From JBCBSZ01 sp039185015 (GTDB lineage Bacteria > Actinomycetota > Acidimicrobiia > Acidimicrobiales > Poriferisodalaceae), in the NCBI GenBank assembly GCA_039185015.1, contig JBCDAU010000006.1, positions 62,001 to 126,000 on the forward strand: 64,000 nucleotides of DNA. Reading direction: 5' to 3'. The stretch's first letter is position 1; every line of letters starts with the position of its first letter. Of the stretch, positions 18,056 through 28,722 are shown piece after piece. Under the pieces are notes generated by a model that worked only from the letters and a program-made list of their open reading frames with translations, ran no database searches and had not been told where the DNA came from. Made by a program: the position numbers and the translations under genes.

Positions 18056-19084
18056 CTAGAACGCGACCTTGAACACGCCGGTCGCGGCGATGTTCACGAG
18101 GGACAGGGGAATCAGGAACTTCCAGGCGAACTTCTGCAGCTGGTCCTCACGCAGACGCGGGAAGGAGAAGCGCACCCAGAAGATCAGGAAGGCCAGGAAC
18201 ATGATCTTGGCGAGCATCACGCCCGGCCCGAGGATGTTGAGGATGTTGTCGTCCGGATCGAAGCCCGGCACCCACCATCCGCCGAGGAACATCACCGAGG
18301 CGACGGCCGCGAACGCGAACGCCGTGCCGAACTCCGCCATGAAGAACAGCAGGAACCGGAAGCCGGTGTACTCGATGTGGTAGCCGCCGACGAGCTCGGA
18401 CTCCGCCACCGGCATGTCGAACGGCGTCTGGGTCAGCTCGGCCTGCGCCGCGATCATGAAGATGAAGAAGCCCAGGAACTGGGTGAGGATGAACGGGAAG
18501 CCGATCCCGCCCCACCCGAAGATCTCGCCCTCGGCCTGGGCGATCACGATGCCCTGCAGGTTGAGGGTGCCCGCCTGCACGACCACGCCCATGACCGCCA
18601 ACACGAGCGGGAGCTCGTAGGCGATCAGCTGACCGGCAGCTCGCAGGCCGCCGAGCAACGCGTACTTGTTCGCCGATGCCCAGCCGGCCATCAGCACGCC
18701 CAACGCCGACAGCGACGAGACGGCGAGCAGGTAGAAGATGCCGGTGTCGAGGCTCTCGACCACCGCGTCGGGTCCGGCCGGGAGCACGACGTACATCAGG
18801 AAGGTCGAGCCGAGCACGACGATCGGAGCGGCGATGAACACCCGCCGGTCGGCCCCCTCGGGGGAGATGTCCTCCTTCTGGAGCCACTTGATCGCCTCGG
18901 CGATCAGCTGCAGGGTGCCGTAGGGGCCGGCCTCCATCGGGCCCAGCCGGCTCTGCATGAACGACATCATCTTGAAGAGGAAGACGTAGACGAAGATCAG
19001 CGATGCCGACGGGACGACGAGCAGCACGATCAGCAGCTTGATCGTGGTCTCCTGCCAGTACGCCAGGGCGAGCAGGTCCATCAC
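18056..19084 (-). CDS. nuoH: Complex I-like subunit H (11-subunit cluster)
   Basis: A 342-residue quinone-channel subunit with eight helices. It contains QSRLGPMEAGPYGTLQLIAEAIKWLQKED (quinone-entry loop), AELTQTPFDMPVAESELVGGYHIEYTGFRF (acidic loop joining the quinone site to the E-channel) and RFSFPRLREDQL near the C-terminus. Start codons GTG (19084) and ATG (19081) are adjacent; GAGGAGGG lies 8 bases before the GTG. Confidence 0.93.
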   Translation of the reverse strand: MMDLLALAYWQETTIKLLIVLLVVPSASLIFVYVFLFKMMSFMQSRLGPMEAGPYGTLQLIAEAIKWLQKEDISPEGADRRVFIAAPIVVLGSTFLMYVVLPAGPDAVVESLDTGIFYLLAVSSLSALGVLMAGWASANKYALLGGLRAAGQLIAYELPLVLAVMGVVVQAGTLNLQGIVIAQAEGEIFGWGGIGFPFILTQFLGFFIFMIAAQAELTQTPFDMPVAESELVGGYHIEYTGFRFLLFFMAEFGTAFAFAAVASVMFLGGWWVPGFDPDDNILNILGPGVMLAKIMFLAFLIFWVRFSFPRLREDQLQKFAWKFLIPLSLVNIAATGVFKVAF

Positions 19085-19127
19085 CGGCGCGGCCCTCCTC
19101 GGGGTGTCGCGTTCGTGGCTGGTGCCC

Positions 19128-20303
19128 TCACCGGTCGATGTCCCCCAGGATGAAGTAGAGCGAGCCCAGGATCGTGATCACGTCGGGGACGTAGACGCCC
19201 TTCATGACCCACGGCACGATCGAGATGTTGTTGAAGCTCGCAGACCGGATCTTCACTCGGAAGGGTCCGAGGTCACCCTTCGACACGACGTAGTAGCCCA
19301 TCTGCCCGAGCGGGTTCTCGGTGACGACGTAGGCCTCGCCCTCGGGCACCTTGATGATGCGGGGCACCTTGGCCATGATCGGCCCGCCCGGCAGCCCGTC
19401 GCAGAGCTGGTCGACGATCTTGGTCGCCTCGCGGGTCTCCTGCAGCCGGACCCAGAAGCGGGCGAAGCTGTCGCCGTCGGGGTGGGTCCAGACCTGCCAG
19501 TCGATCTGGTCGTACGCGAGCTGGCTGGTGTCGCCGTCGCGGCGAAGGTCCCAGTCGATGCCGGAGCCCCGGATGTTGGCGCCCGAGAGGCCGTAGGCCA
19601 GGGCGACGTCGGGCGGGATCACCCCGACGCCGCGGCACCGAGCGGCGAAGATCTCGTTCCCCATGAGGAGGTCCTCGATCTCGTCGCAGAACGTCCGCAT
19701 CTTCTCCATGGTCGCCTTGGTCTCGGCGATCCAGCCCGCCGGCAGGTCGTCCTTGAGGCCACCGATCCGGTCGAAGTTCGGGTGGAAGCGACCACCGGTG
19801 GCGGCCTCGATCTGGTTGAGGACCCGCTCGCGGTCGCGGAAGGCGAAGAACACCGGGGTCAATGCGCCGAGCTGGACGCCCATGTCGCCGAGGAACAGCG
19901 AGAGGTGGGCGATGCGGGACAGCTCGAAGAGGATCGTGCGGATCCACTTGGCCCGCTCGGGCGCCTCGACGTCCATGAGCTGCTCGGCGGCCAGGATGAA
20001 GGGGACCTCGTTGGCGAAGCTGCCCAGCCAGTCGATGCGGTTCACCAGGGTGGTGACCTGCGGGAAGGTCCGCACCTCGGTGAGCTTCTCGTAGCCGCGG
20101 TGCATGTACCCGGCGACGGGCTCGGCCTGCACCACCTGCTCGCCGTCGAGGCGGACGGCGATGCGGAGCGTGCCGTGCGTGGCCGGGTGTTGCGGCCCGA
20201 GGTTGAGCGTCATGTCGCCGGCCTGGAGCTCGACGTTGACGCGGGCATCGGCGGCCTGCGATGCGATGTAGGAGAGCTGGTCGCGGTCGCTGACGGCGGT
20301 CAT
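19128..20303 (-). CDS. nuoD: Complex I-like subunit D (11-subunit cluster)
   Basis: A 391-residue 49-kDa-type subunit that forms the quinone site with NuoB. LNLGPQHPATHGTLR holds the quinone-contacting His. GYMHRGYEKL, GLSGANIRGSG and the C-terminal GDIDR are all present. As in canonical complex I, the nickel cysteines of the hydrogenase ancestor are absent. ATG overlaps the nuoC stop (ATGA). It is the likely substrate of an NDUFAF7-type methyltransferase if that activity is conserved. Confidence 0.93.
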   Translation of the reverse strand: MTAVSDRDQLSYIASQAADARVNVELQAGDMTLNLGPQHPATHGTLRIAVRLDGEQVVQAEPVAGYMHRGYEKLTEVRTFPQVTTLVNRIDWLGSFANEVPFILAAEQLMDVEAPERAKWIRTILFELSRIAHLSLFLGDMGVQLGALTPVFFAFRDRERVLNQIEAATGGRFHPNFDRIGGLKDDLPAGWIAETKATMEKMRTFCDEIEDLLMGNEIFAARCRGVGVIPPDVALAYGLSGANIRGSGIDWDLRRDGDTSQLAYDQIDWQVWTHPDGDSFARFWVRLQETREATKIVDQLCDGLPGGPIMAKVPRIIKVPEGEAYVVTENPLGQMGYYVVSKGDLGPFRVKIRSASFNNISIVPWVMKGVYVPDVITILGSLYFILGDIDR

Positions 20304-21025
20304 GACTCATCTCCCTCTGCGGCCTCGAGGGCCGCCTGCTCGAGCTGCTCCTCGAGGTGTTCGGGAATGGGCTCGACGTCGACGACGCCGGGCCACGGCT
20401 TCACCTGGCGGGCGAGCAGCGGATAGTCCTTGCGGAGCGGGAACCCCTCGAAGTCGGTCGGGAGGTACAGGTGCACCTGGTGGGGGTGGCCGACGAAGTT
20501 GAAGCCGAACATCTCCCAGGTCTCCCGCTCGTGCCAGTCGGCACCCGGGTAGATCGACGAGACGGTCGGGACCTCGGGGTGCTCCTCGTCCAGGTCGGCC
20601 TTGACGGTGACGCCGAGGCCGCGATCGACGGAGAACACCCGCAGCAGCAGCTGGAAGCGGGAGTCGCCGCCGGCGTAGCCGGAGCCCTCGGGCAACACGA
20701 TGCCGCCGCCACCGCTGTCGTCGTCCTCGGCGTCGAGGCCGCCGAAGGGCGTGTCCTCGTAGCGGCCCCACTCGGCGATCTTCCAGTCGAGACCGGAGAG
20801 GAAGTCGAAGTAGCCGAAGTCGAGATCGTGACGCAGGGCGTGGACGACGTCGACCCAGCGGCCGGCGTCGACCCGGATCCACAGGTCGCGCCCGGGGATG
20901 AGGTGGTGCTCGACGAGCGCGTCACCGAGGGCCTCGGTGAGCTCGGCGAGCAGCGCCTCACGAGCCTCGTCGACCTCGACCTCCTCGGCCTCCTCGACCT
21001 CGGTGCTGGTGTCGGTGTCGGTCAT
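20300..21025 (-). CDS. nuoC: Complex I-like subunit C (11-subunit cluster)
   Basis: A 241-residue 30-kDa-type subunit. The signature YPGADWHERETWEMFGFNFVGHP and LPTDFEGFPLRKDYPL are present. It carries an acidic N-terminal extension (about residues 5-25) and a Gly/Asp insertion near residue 95. ATG at 21025 overlaps the nuoB stop (ATGA) and its stop overlaps nuoD. NuoC braces NuoD and NuoI in the peripheral arm. Confidence 0.92.
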   Translation of the reverse strand: MTDTDTSTEVEEAEEVEVDEAREALLAELTEALGDALVEHHLIPGRDLWIRVDAGRWVDVVHALRHDLDFGYFDFLSGLDWKIAEWGRYEDTPFGGLDAEDDDSGGGGIVLPEGSGYAGGDSRFQLLLRVFSVDRGLGVTVKADLDEEHPEVPTVSSIYPGADWHERETWEMFGFNFVGHPHQVHLYLPTDFEGFPLRKDYPLLARQVKPWPGVVDVEPIPEHLEEQLEQAALEAAEGDES

Positions 21026-21525
21026 GCGCCGAGCACCGTGGGCTCGCCCTTCCACCGCTCGACGATGTCCTCGTCGAGGATGCGCTCCTGCAGCAGCACG
21101 ATCCCCTCGAGCAGGGCCTCGGGGCGGGGCGGGCAACCGGGCACGTAGACGTCGACCGGGATGATCTGGTCGACGCCCTTGGTGACCGAGTAGCTGTCCC
21201 AGTACGGGCCGCCGCAGTTGGCGCACGAACCCATCGAGATCACGTACTTCGGCTCGGGCATCTGCTCGTAGAGGCGGCGGATGGCCGGGGCCATCTTGTC
21301 GGTCACGGTCCCGGAGATGACGACGAGGTCGGCCTGGCGGGGGCTGGCCGGGAAGGGGATGACGCCGAGGCGCATCACGTCGTAGCGGGGTGATCCGAAG
21401 GCGGCGCCCATCTCGATGGCGCAGCAGGCGAGGCCCCACTGGTACACCCACATCGAGCGAGCTCGGCCGTAGTTGAGCAACCAGGTCAGCGGCTTCGGCA
21501 CCTTGCCGCTGTCGATCAGTCCCAT
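21022..21525 (-). CDS. nuoB: Complex I-like subunit B (11-subunit cluster)
   Basis: A 167-residue subunit that holds cluster N2, the last electron donor to quinone. GLACCAIEMG gives the tandem cysteine pair, GSCANCGGPY the third cysteine and VPGCPPRPE the fourth. The protein is compact, without the C-terminal extension seen in the other NuoB of this window. ATG at 21525 lies 37 bp after nuoA. Confidence 0.94.
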   Translation of the reverse strand: MGLIDSGKVPKPLTWLLNYGRARSMWVYQWGLACCAIEMGAAFGSPRYDVMRLGVIPFPASPRQADLVVISGTVTDKMAPAIRRLYEQMPEPKYVISMGSCANCGGPYWDSYSVTKGVDQIIPVDVYVPGCPPRPEALLEGIVLLQERILDEDIVERWKGEPTVLGA

Positions 21526-21562
21526 GTGGCTACCTCCGGTCGGTCGGTCGGGTCGGCAGCGG

Positions 21563-21937
21563 CTAGATCCACCGCAAGACCCCTTTTCGCCAGGCGTAGC
21601 CGAGGCCCAGCGCGAGGATGAAGATGAAGATGGCCATCTCGACGAGGCCGAAGACCCCGTAGCGTTCCAGTCCGACCGCCCACGGGAAGATGAACACCGC
21701 CTCCACGTCGAAGATCACGAAGAGGACGGCGAAGATGTAGTAGCGGATCTGGGTCTGCGACCACTCGGTGCCGACCGGATCCACGCCGGACTCGTACGCG
21801 ACGTACTTCTGCGGCGTGCGCGCCGTCGGGCGCAGCACGCGGGCGATGGTGAGCATGAGCCCACCGAGCGCCAGCGCCGAAGCGCCGAAGATGACGACAG
21901 AGAGGTAGCTCCGCAGGAAGTCGGAGAACTCGATCAC
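21563..21937 (-). CDS. nuoA: Complex I-like subunit A (11-subunit cluster)
   Basis: A 124-residue, three-helix subunit. YESGVDPVG and FVIFDVEAVFIFPWAV are the NuoA landmarks. It is the first gene of the 11-gene cluster. GTG at 21937 has no Shine-Dalgarno, but TAGGAT at 21951-21946 ends exactly 8 bases upstream, so the cluster has its own leaderless promoter, independent of the 14-subunit operon upstream. Confidence 0.93.
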   Translation of the reverse strand: MIEFSDFLRSYLSVVIFGASALALGGLMLTIARVLRPTARTPQKYVAYESGVDPVGTEWSQTQIRYYIFAVLFVIFDVEAVFIFPWAVGLERYGVFGLVEMAIFIFILALGLGYAWRKGVLRWI

Positions 21938-21945
21938 GTCTGGCG

Positions 21946-21951
21946 ATCCTA
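21946..21951 (-). promoter_or_regulatory. Leaderless -10 element for the 11-subunit nuo cluster
   Basis: TAGGAT followed by 8 bases and the GTG of nuoA. This matches the TAnnnT-N8-RTG pattern seen repeatedly in this window and gives a way to express the 11-subunit complex separately from the 14-subunit one. Confidence 0.55.
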
Positions 21952-21985
21952 GGGACGGTGTCAGGGGGGCGCCATTCCGCTGAGG

Positions 21986-22012
21986 CGCTCCGTGAAGGGT
22001 ACGTCACGGGAG
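21986..22012. terminator. Hairpin between the two nuo clusters
   Basis: An imperfect inverted repeat with arms CTCCGTGA and TCACGGGAG around a 7-8 base loop. It lies downstream of nuoN of the 14-subunit operon and upstream of the nuoA promoter. No T-run follows, so it is at best a weak or factor-assisted terminator. Confidence 0.3.
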
Positions 22013-22036
22013 CCCCACGCCGTGTCCTCCGGGGCG

Positions 22037-22080
22037 TCGCCGACTCCCGGGCGGGGGCTCGCCGGCTCCCGGGCGGGGGC
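22037..22080. repeat. Tandem 22-bp repeat, two copies
   Basis: Two adjacent 22-bp units (22037-22058 and 22059-22080) differ at a single base; both contain CTCCCGGGCGGGGGC. They sit just after nuoN of the 14-subunit cluster. It is one of three spacer duplications in the nuo block. Confidence 0.75.
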
Positions 22081-22099
22081 CGTGTTGAGCGTGCGGAGA

Positions 22100-23605
22100 T
22101 CAGAGGCCGCTGATCAGCACCGGGGTGGCGTCACGGGCGAATTCGATGAGGAACTGCGGCACGATGCCGGCGACGAGGGTGAAGGCCACGCACCCGGCCA
22201 AGGCGACGGCGACCGGGACCGGGACCCGCACCTCGGGATCGGACTCCTCGGCGTCGGTCAGCCACATCGAGACGATGATCCGCAGGTAGAAGTACGTCGC
22301 CACGACGGCCATGACCATCGCCACGATCGCCAGCGCCCAGCTCTCGGCCTCGGCAGCGGAGCGGATGGCGAGGAACTTGGCGATGAAGCCGCTCGTGAAG
22401 GGCACGCCGGCCTGGGCGAGCAGCAGCACCGTGAACGCCATGGCCAGCATCGGGCGGCGGCGCGACAGCCCGCGCAGGTCGTCCAGGGTGGAGGCGGCGT
22501 CCCCCGAGCCCGTGAGCGCCGACAGGCAACCGAACGAGCCGAGGACGAGGAACGAGTAGGTGAAGACGTAGAACAGCGCCGAGGCGGTGCCCTCGTCGCT
22601 CGCCGCCTCCACCGCGACGAGCACGTACCCGGCGTGCGCGATCGACGAGTAGGCGAGCATGCGCTTCACGTCGGTCTGCACCACCGCCATCACCGAGCCG
22701 ACGACGAGCGACAGCACGGCGAGGATCCAGATCAGCGGCGTCCAGTCGCCCTCGAAGAGCCCGAGGCCCTGGTTCAGCACCCGGAGGATCGCTGCGAAGC
22801 CGGCCGCCTTCGCCATCGCCGCCATCACGCCCGAGACCGGGGTCGCCGCGCCCTGGTAGACGTCGGGCGCCCACATGTGGAACGGCACGGCCGCGACCTT
22901 GAAGCCGAGCCCCACGATGAGCAGGCCGATGCCGATGAGCAACATGCCGTTCTCGGTGAGCACGGTCTGGTCGAGGAACGCGTCGATGTCGATGAGGTTC
23001 GTCGAACCGGTGGCGCCGTAGATCAGGGCGATGCCGTAGAGGAAGAACGCCGAGCTGAAGGCGCCGAGCACGAAGTACTTGACGGCCGCCTCCTGGGCCG
23101 TCGCCTTGCGCAGGTACATGGCCGCAGCGACGTAGAGGGCCAGCGAGAGCGTCTCGAGGCCCAGGAAGAGCACGATCAGGTCGTTGGCCTGGGCCATGAC
23201 GATGCCGCCGAGGGCGGCGGACAGGAACAGTGCGTGCAGCTCGGGGGCTGCGATGCCCTCGCGGGAGGCGAACTCGTGAGCGAGCAGCGAGCCGACGATC
23301 GCGATCAGCGGCAGCAGCACCATGAAGAAGACGCTGAAGCCGTCCACGCCGAGCGCGTCGGCGATGATCGAGGTCGGCCCCTCGTCGCGCACGTCGTACC
23401 AGAGGATCCCGGCGAGGACGAGGGTGATGGCAGAGGTGAGCACCGACAGCCCGGTCGCCACCCACGAGGGCGGCGTGGTCGGCGGGAGCGTCATCACGAG
23501 CAGGATCAGCAGCGCACCGCTCAGCAGGGTCAGCTGCGGTGCGATCCCCCACCAATCGATGTCGGGGGCGACGAAGTCGGCCGCCTGGGCGAGGATCACG
23601 CTCAC
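22100..23605 (-). CDS. nuoN: NADH-quinone oxidoreductase subunit N (14-subunit cluster)
   Basis: A 501-residue antiporter-like subunit with about 14 helices. The pump Glu is in LFLGLETLSLALYVAA, and VPFHMWAPDVYQGAATPVSG and RMLAYSSIAHAGYVLV are the channel motifs. GTG at 23605 lies inside the first copy of a 53-bp tandem repeat, which also supplies its ribosome binding site (GGGAGG). Last gene of the complete complex I operon. Confidence 0.93.
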   Translation of the reverse strand: MSVILAQAADFVAPDIDWWGIAPQLTLLSGALLILLVMTLPPTTPPSWVATGLSVLTSAITLVLAGILWYDVRDEGPTSIIADALGVDGFSVFFMVLLPLIAIVGSLLAHEFASREGIAAPELHALFLSAALGGIVMAQANDLIVLFLGLETLSLALYVAAAMYLRKATAQEAAVKYFVLGAFSSAFFLYGIALIYGATGSTNLIDIDAFLDQTVLTENGMLLIGIGLLIVGLGFKVAAVPFHMWAPDVYQGAATPVSGVMAAMAKAAGFAAILRVLNQGLGLFEGDWTPLIWILAVLSLVVGSVMAVVQTDVKRMLAYSSIAHAGYVLVAVEAASDEGTASALFYVFTYSFLVLGSFGCLSALTGSGDAASTLDDLRGLSRRRPMLAMAFTVLLLAQAGVPFTSGFIAKFLAIRSAAEAESWALAIVAMVMAVVATYFYLRIIVSMWLTDAEESDPEVRVPVPVAVALAGCVAFTLVAGIVPQFLIEFARDATPVLISGL

Positions 23606-23714
23606 TCCGTCCCTCCCTTCGCCTTCAGGCGGGCGGATGCCCGCGCCGTGCGGCTCACTCCGTCCCTCCCTTCGCCTTCAGGCGGGCGGATGCCCGCGCC
23701 GTGCGGCTCACTCC
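23601..23714. repeat. Tandem 53-bp repeat in the nuoM-nuoN spacer
   Basis: Two exact 53-bp copies (23601-23653 and 23654-23706) followed by 8 bases of a third. Each contains the hairpin GCGGGC-ATCC-GCCCGC on the minus strand, a GGGAGG ribosome binding site and a GAGTGAG motif. Only the copy next to nuoN drives its start; the other ribosome binding site is duplicated and idle. A 38-bp relative with the same flanks and an apparently inverted centre lies between nuoD and nuoE (34499-34536). Confidence 0.85.
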
Positions 23715-25297
23715 TCGCCCTCCTCGTCGTGCACACCCACCGGGGCGTCGGGCGGCTCGGCGATCACCGGGGCCACGTAGTCGCTGTGCTCCTCGACGTG
23801 ATCGATGAGCACCTCGACGGCGGGTTCCATCCGGTCGAGCACCGGCTTCGGGTAGACGCCCATGAAGACGATGCCGACCAGGATCGGCACCATGACCAGG
23901 AACTCGGAGACGCTGAGATCCTTCACGTCGGCGTTGTCCTCGTCGGGCACGCCATGGAACACCCGCTGGTACGCCCAGAGCAGATAGAGCGCCGCCAGGA
24001 TCACGCCGGCCGTCGCGACGACCGCCCACCAGCGACGGGTCGGGAACGACCCGATGAGGATCATGAACTCGCCGACGAAGCCGTTGAGGCCGGGCAGACC
24101 GATGGACGAGAGCATCACCACGGTGAAGACGCCGGCCATGACCGGTGCCGGTCTCTGGATGCCCCTGAGCTTGGCGATCTCGCGGGTGTGGCGTCGCTCG
24201 TAGAGCATCCCGACCAGGAGGAAGAGACCGCCGGTGGAGATGCCGTGGTTGACCATCTGCAGGATGCCGCCCTGGATGCCCTGGCTGGTGAGGGCGAAGG
24301 TGCCCAGCACGATGAAACCGAGGTGGGCGACCGACGAGTACGCGACGAGGCGTTTGAGGTCGGCCTGCATCGTCGCCACGACGGCGCCGTAGATGATGCC
24401 GATCACGCCCAGCGTGACCATCGCCGGGGCGAACCAGACCGACGCCTCGGGGAACAGGTACAGGCCGTACCGGATGAGGCCGTAGGTGCCGAGCTTCAAC
24501 ATGACGCCGGCGAGGATCACGGAGCCGGCGGTCGGCGCCTCGGTGTGCGCGTCGGGCAGCCAGGTGTGCAGCGGGAAGATCGGCACCTTGATGCCGAACG
24601 CGATCGCGAACGCGGCGAAGAGCCACCGACCGGTCTCGGCCGACAGGTTCTGTCGCTCGGCCAGCTCGACGAGATCGAAGGTCACCGGCAGCCCGTCCTG
24701 GGCGCTCAGGAACACGAGGGCGAGCATCGCCACGAGCATCAGCGCCGAGCCGAGCATCGTGTACAGGAAGAACTTGGTCGCGGCGTAGACCCGGCGACCG
24801 TGGCCCCAGCCGCCGATCAGCATGTACATCGGGACCAGGACGATCTCGAAGAACACAAAGAACATGAACAGGTCGAGGGCGACGAACACGCCCATGCACC
24901 CGCTCATCAGCAGCAGGATCCACGCGGTGTACGGCTTCTCGTCGTGCTCGGGGCGCACAGCGATCAGCACGAAGGGGAACAGCAGGCCCGTCAGCACGAC
25001 GAGGAACAGCGAGATCCCGTCGATGCCGACGTGCCAGGAGATGCCGAGGTCGGCGATCCACGAGCGCTGCGAGACGAACTGGAAGCCGCCGTCGTTCGTC
25101 TCGAACTGCGAGAGCACGTACAGCGACATGGCGCCGGAGATCGCCGAGAAGACGACGCCGACCTGCCGGATGATCTCGGCGCGCGCCGCCGGCATGAGCG
25201 CGACGACGAGCGCGCCGATCGCCGGGATCAGGACGATGCCGGTGAGCAACGGGAACGTGGCGTCGCCGGCTGCGGCGAGCAGCGGGGTCACGGTCAT
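23708..25297 (-). CDS. nuoM: NADH-quinone oxidoreductase subunit M (14-subunit cluster)
   Basis: A 529-residue antiporter-like subunit. MFFVFFEIVLVPMYMLIGGWGHG has the pump Glu; VPIFPLHTWLPDAHTEAPT and RLVAYSSVAHLGFIVLG are present. The C-terminal tail is acidic and His-containing and ends 102 bp before nuoN, a spacer filled by the 53-bp duplication. ATG at 25297 abuts the nuoL stop. Confidence 0.93.
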   Translation of the reverse strand: MTVTPLLAAAGDATFPLLTGIVLIPAIGALVVALMPAARAEIIRQVGVVFSAISGAMSLYVLSQFETNDGGFQFVSQRSWIADLGISWHVGIDGISLFLVVLTGLLFPFVLIAVRPEHDEKPYTAWILLLMSGCMGVFVALDLFMFFVFFEIVLVPMYMLIGGWGHGRRVYAATKFFLYTMLGSALMLVAMLALVFLSAQDGLPVTFDLVELAERQNLSAETGRWLFAAFAIAFGIKVPIFPLHTWLPDAHTEAPTAGSVILAGVMLKLGTYGLIRYGLYLFPEASVWFAPAMVTLGVIGIIYGAVVATMQADLKRLVAYSSVAHLGFIVLGTFALTSQGIQGGILQMVNHGISTGGLFLLVGMLYERRHTREIAKLRGIQRPAPVMAGVFTVVMLSSIGLPGLNGFVGEFMILIGSFPTRRWWAVVATAGVILAALYLLWAYQRVFHGVPDEDNADVKDLSVSEFLVMVPILVGIVFMGVYPKPVLDRMEPAVEVLIDHVEEHSDYVAPVIAEPPDAPVGVHDEEGEE

Positions 25298-27205
<1,908 letters not shown>

Positions 27206-27511
27206 CTAACCCTTCAGCTCGACCAGATCGTCGGCCGTCGCGCCGGGGCGGCGACGCAACACGGCAACGAGGATGCCGAGACCGACCACGACCTCGGCGG
27301 CGGCGACGACCAACACGAAGAAGACGACGGTCTGCCCGTTGATGTCGCCGAACTCGGTGGCGAGCCCGACGAAGGTGACGTTGACGCCGTTGAGCATGAG
27401 CTCGACGCACATCAGCATCACGATCGGGTTGCGACGCAACAGGAGGCCGACGCCGCCGATCGTGAAGATCAGCGCACCGAGGACGAGGTACCAGCCGGTG
27501 GTGACCTCCAT
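27206..27511 (-). CDS. nuoK: NADH-quinone oxidoreductase subunit K (14-subunit cluster)
   Basis: A 101-residue, three-helix subunit with VELMLNGVNVTFVGL (conserved Glu) and AAAEVVVGLGILVAVLRR (second Glu). The open frame extends far upstream, but the ATG at 27511 matches the family N-terminus and its first base overlaps the nuoJ stop. Confidence 0.92.
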   Translation of the reverse strand: MEVTTGWYLVLGALIFTIGGVGLLLRRNPIVMLMCVELMLNGVNVTFVGLATEFGDINGQTVVFFVLVVAAAEVVVGLGILVAVLRRRPGATADDLVELKG

Positions 27512-28050
27512 CAGGCGCCCACCTGCTCGTCGGAGCGACGCTGCTTGCGGGCGAGCACCGCGGCGCCGATCACGGCGACGAGGAGCAGGACGGAGGTCAG
27601 CTCGAAGGCGTAGACGAAGTCGTCGAACAGCGAGAACGCCAGCCGGGACACGTTGGACTGCTCCGGATCGACGAACTCGACGTTGCCCGCCCCGGTGATC
27701 GGATCGTCGCTCGCCACGATCATCGTGACGATCAGGGCCAGCGAGCCCAAGCCGAACACGACCGCCGCGGGGCGCTGGGCACCCACCGAGTCCAGGGCGA
27801 GCTCCTCGGCCTTGTCGACGCCGAGGAGCATGATCACGAACAGGAACAGCACGACGATCGCGCCGGCGTAGACGATCACCTGGACGACGGCGAGGAAGTG
27901 AGCCTCGCGGCTGACGAACAGCACGGCGACGCCGAACAGCGTGAGGACCAGCGAGAGCGCGTTGTACACCGGGTTGCGATACGCGACGACGCCGATGGCG
28001 CCGGCGAGGCACATGGCCGCGGCGCAGGCGAAGACGATGACGTCGATCAT
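27511..28050 (-). CDS. nuoJ: NADH-quinone oxidoreductase subunit J (14-subunit cluster)
   Basis: A 179-residue membrane subunit with five helices. VVQVIVYAGAIVVLFLFVIMLLG is the helix 3 signature. ATG at 28050 overlaps the nuoI stop. The longer in-frame extension does not look like NuoJ and is rejected. Confidence 0.92.
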   Translation of the reverse strand: MIDVIVFACAAAMCLAGAIGVVAYRNPVYNALSLVLTLFGVAVLFVSREAHFLAVVQVIVYAGAIVVLFLFVIMLLGVDKAEELALDSVGAQRPAAVVFGLGSLALIVTMIVASDDPITGAGNVEFVDPEQSNVSRLAFSLFDDFVYAFELTSVLLLVAVIGAAVLARKQRRSDEQVGA

Positions 28051-28700
28051 CAGTGGCCGTGACCCGCGTGGTCGTGGTGGTCGTCCGCGTCGACCTCGGA
28101 CTCCTCCTCGACCGGGGCGGTCTGCCCCAGCTCCGGTTCGCGCACGCCGTAGCCGAGCTCGCCGGACCAGTGGGCCCGACCCTGGTAGTCGGCGTCGCCG
28201 GCCGGCGCGGTCGCCCGCATCCACCCGGAGGTGTTGGTGTCGTCGCCCTCCATCCACAGCTCCCAGGGGAGTTGGCGGGGCGTGCCGTCGTCGGTGACGA
28301 GCAGCTCGTCCTTGGTGTAGATCGCGTCCTGCCGGTTGGTGAACGAGAACTCGAACACCTTCGACTCGGTGATCGCCTCGGTCGGGCAGGCCTCCACGCA
28401 CAGGTCGCAGTGGATGCAGCGCAGGTAGTTGATCTCGTAGACGTAGCCGAAGCGCTCGCCGGGGGAGGTCGGATCCTCCGGGTCGTTGTCGGCACCGCGG
28501 ACGTAGATGCAGCGGGCCGGGCACACGCCGGCGCACAGCTCGCAGCCGATGCACTTCTCCATGCCGTCCTCGTAGCGGTTGAGGACGTGGCGGCCGTGGA
28601 AGCGCGGTGGCTTGGCTCGCTTCTCGTACGGGTAGTTGGTGGTGACCTGCTCGTCGAAGAGCTTGTTGAAGGTGACGACGAAGCCGTCCAGGTAGCCCAT
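28050..28700 (-). CDS. nuoI: NADH-quinone oxidoreductase subunit I with His-rich tail (14-subunit cluster)
   Basis: A 216-residue 2x[4Fe-4S] subunit with CIGCELCAGVCPARC and CIHCDLCVEACPTEA. It begins MGYLDGF at the ATG at 28700. The C-terminus is extended by about 50 residues and ends in an Asp/His-rich tail (last 11 residues DDHHDHAGHGH), not usual for NuoI. The tail might bind metal or simply be an acidic surface patch. Confidence 0.92.
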   Translation of the reverse strand: MGYLDGFVVTFNKLFDEQVTTNYPYEKRAKPPRFHGRHVLNRYEDGMEKCIGCELCAGVCPARCIYVRGADNDPEDPTSPGERFGYVYEINYLRCIHCDLCVEACPTEAITESKVFEFSFTNRQDAIYTKDELLVTDDGTPRQLPWELWMEGDDTNTSGWMRATAPAGDADYQGRAHWSGELGYGVREPELGQTAPVEEESEVDADDHHDHAGHGH

Positions 28701-28722
28701 CAGTGGTTCCTCACGCGGTCGG

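Noticed and set aside
21986..22012. GTGA-AGGGTACG-TCAC as a second Rex site upstream of the 11-subunit nuo cluster
   Set aside because: The spacing between GTGA and TCAC is 8 rather than 6 bases and the A/T pair next to the arms is lost on one side.
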